DNA of 13,879 nucleotides from DSWT01 sp049975385. Lineage in GTDB: Bacteria > Chloroflexota > Anaerolineae > B4-G1 > SLSP01. A program made the translations under genes and the position numbers. Location: contig JBNGDO010000140.1 in assembly GCA_049975385.1 (NCBI GenBank), forward strand, positions 1 to 13,879, given 5' to 3'. Below, piece by piece: positions 13,536 to 13,879 of the stretch; position 1 is the stretch's first letter; every line of letters starts with the position of its first letter. The notes beneath the pieces were generated by a model, which was given only the letters and a program-made list of their open reading frames with translations, made no database searches and had not been told where the DNA came from.

Positions 13536-13879
13536 TTAGACGAACAGTTCGGCCATATCATAGTGCCCAGAACGTACCCCCATCCGTGCCGTCAACGTGA
13601 CCACATTTTTGATTGATTCTTCGCGCTTGTAGCCCCGCATCGTGCGGTAGCGTTCTTTGATCCACCAACCGATCAAACGTTCACACGCATTATTCGTCCC
13701 GTCCAAGTCCTGCCGCCGCTGATCTAGCGTGAACTTGCGCCAGCGTTCCCACAACCGCGTGACCAGCATCCGCATCCGATACCATACATTATGCCGCACC
13801 CCAACGGGTGGTTGCGGCACCACTTTGTACCAGCAATTCCCGGAGGTTGCTATATAATGGTCCGCAGCAGTAGCCAGTG
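13536..13879 (-). CDS. transposase, C-terminal part; 5' end outside the window
   Basis: The frame is open from the stop at 13536 to the right edge, so about 114 residues are visible and the N-terminus is missing because the window ends, not because a start is seen (a GTG at 13823 lies mid-protein). The C-terminal pattern DGTNNACERLIG followed by KERYRTMRGYKREES is typical of DDE transposases in which the last catalytic Glu follows T-N-N-x-x-E-R. The upstream visible part includes TAADHYIATSGNCWYK. The exact IS family cannot be settled from this piece. The gene runs in the same direction as the kinase. It is not possible to say whether the full element is intact. Confidence 0.82.
   Translation of the reverse strand, partial: LATAADHYIATSGNCWYKVVPQPPVGVRHNVWYRMRMLVTRLWERWRKFTLDQRRQDLDGTNNACERLIGWWIKERYRTMRGYKREESIKNVVTLTARMGVRSGHYDMAELFV

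Larger units (their letters stand above)
13514..13879 (-). mobile_element. insertion sequence, one end (boundary uncertain)
   Basis: Inferred from the partial transposase gene. The palindrome just after its stop codon is a possible end, but the element could extend further left, even to the inverted-repeat element at 13356-13414. The other end lies outside the window, so terminal repeats and target duplication cannot be checked. Confidence 0.45.

Noticed and set aside
1..13879. CRISPR array, rRNA genes, toxin-antitoxin pair or prophage genes
   Set aside because: No regularly spaced direct repeats of CRISPR type, no rRNA sequence, and no matching protein families were seen.

Overview
The window looks like a stretch of a GC-rich bacterial chromosome. 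It holds ten confident protein genes, one partial transposase and an unusual number of short structured repeats between the genes. The style of the proteins suggests Chloroflexota (Anaerolineae-like) as the most likely source: a multi-TM/GAF/HisKA sensor kinase, a HypE-like AIR-synthase relative beside an acylphosphatase, a divergent GlmS and REP-like dispersed repeats. This is an inference from style; no marker gene proves it.

Layout: (1) 51-3922, minus strand, is a compact four-gene operon in the order acylphosphatase, membrane-anchored beta-rich protein, AIR-synthase/HypE-like protein, membrane metallophosphoesterase. Gaps are 12 bp, 12 bp and a 4-bp overlap, with a good promoter and Shine-Dalgarno in front of the acylphosphatase. 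(2) 3923-4131 is a divergent control region with a minus promoter, a REP-like element, a 15-bp motif that recurs near 11.4 kb, and a near-consensus plus promoter. (3) 4132-6719, plus strand, is a polysaccharide-initiation pair: a GT4 glycosyltransferase and a polyprenyl-phosphate sugar-1-phosphate transferase overlapping by ATGA. (4) 6756-7946 is a YgeY-like M20 metallohydrolase. (5) 7979-8080 is a tandem hairpin array in which two perfect 7-bp stems with different sequences share the same GGCA loop. (6) 8112-10826 holds psuG and a GlmS, 12 bp apart. (7) Converging on glmS with only 5 bp between stop codons is a minus-strand two-component pair: a stand-alone receiver (10832-11209) and, upstream of it, a membrane histidine kinase (11418-13304) whose membrane part carries a RegB-like GGxx(S)P motif. 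(8) 13305-13879 holds a 59-bp inverted-repeat element, a perfect palindrome and the 3' end of a transposase gene that runs off the right edge.

The plus-strand genes fit cell-envelope/exopolysaccharide synthesis (GlmS supplies glucosamine-6-phosphate; the sugar transferase and GT4 enzyme build the lipid-linked glycan) combined with salvage functions (PsuG, YgeY-like hydrolase). No complete new multi-gene system is evident. The most promising undescribed signals are the GGCA-loop hairpin array at 7979-8080, the CTTTTGTAGTYT motif shared by the glycosyltransferase promoter region and the kinase/regulator spacer, and the metallophosphoesterase that has lost its GNHD motif.
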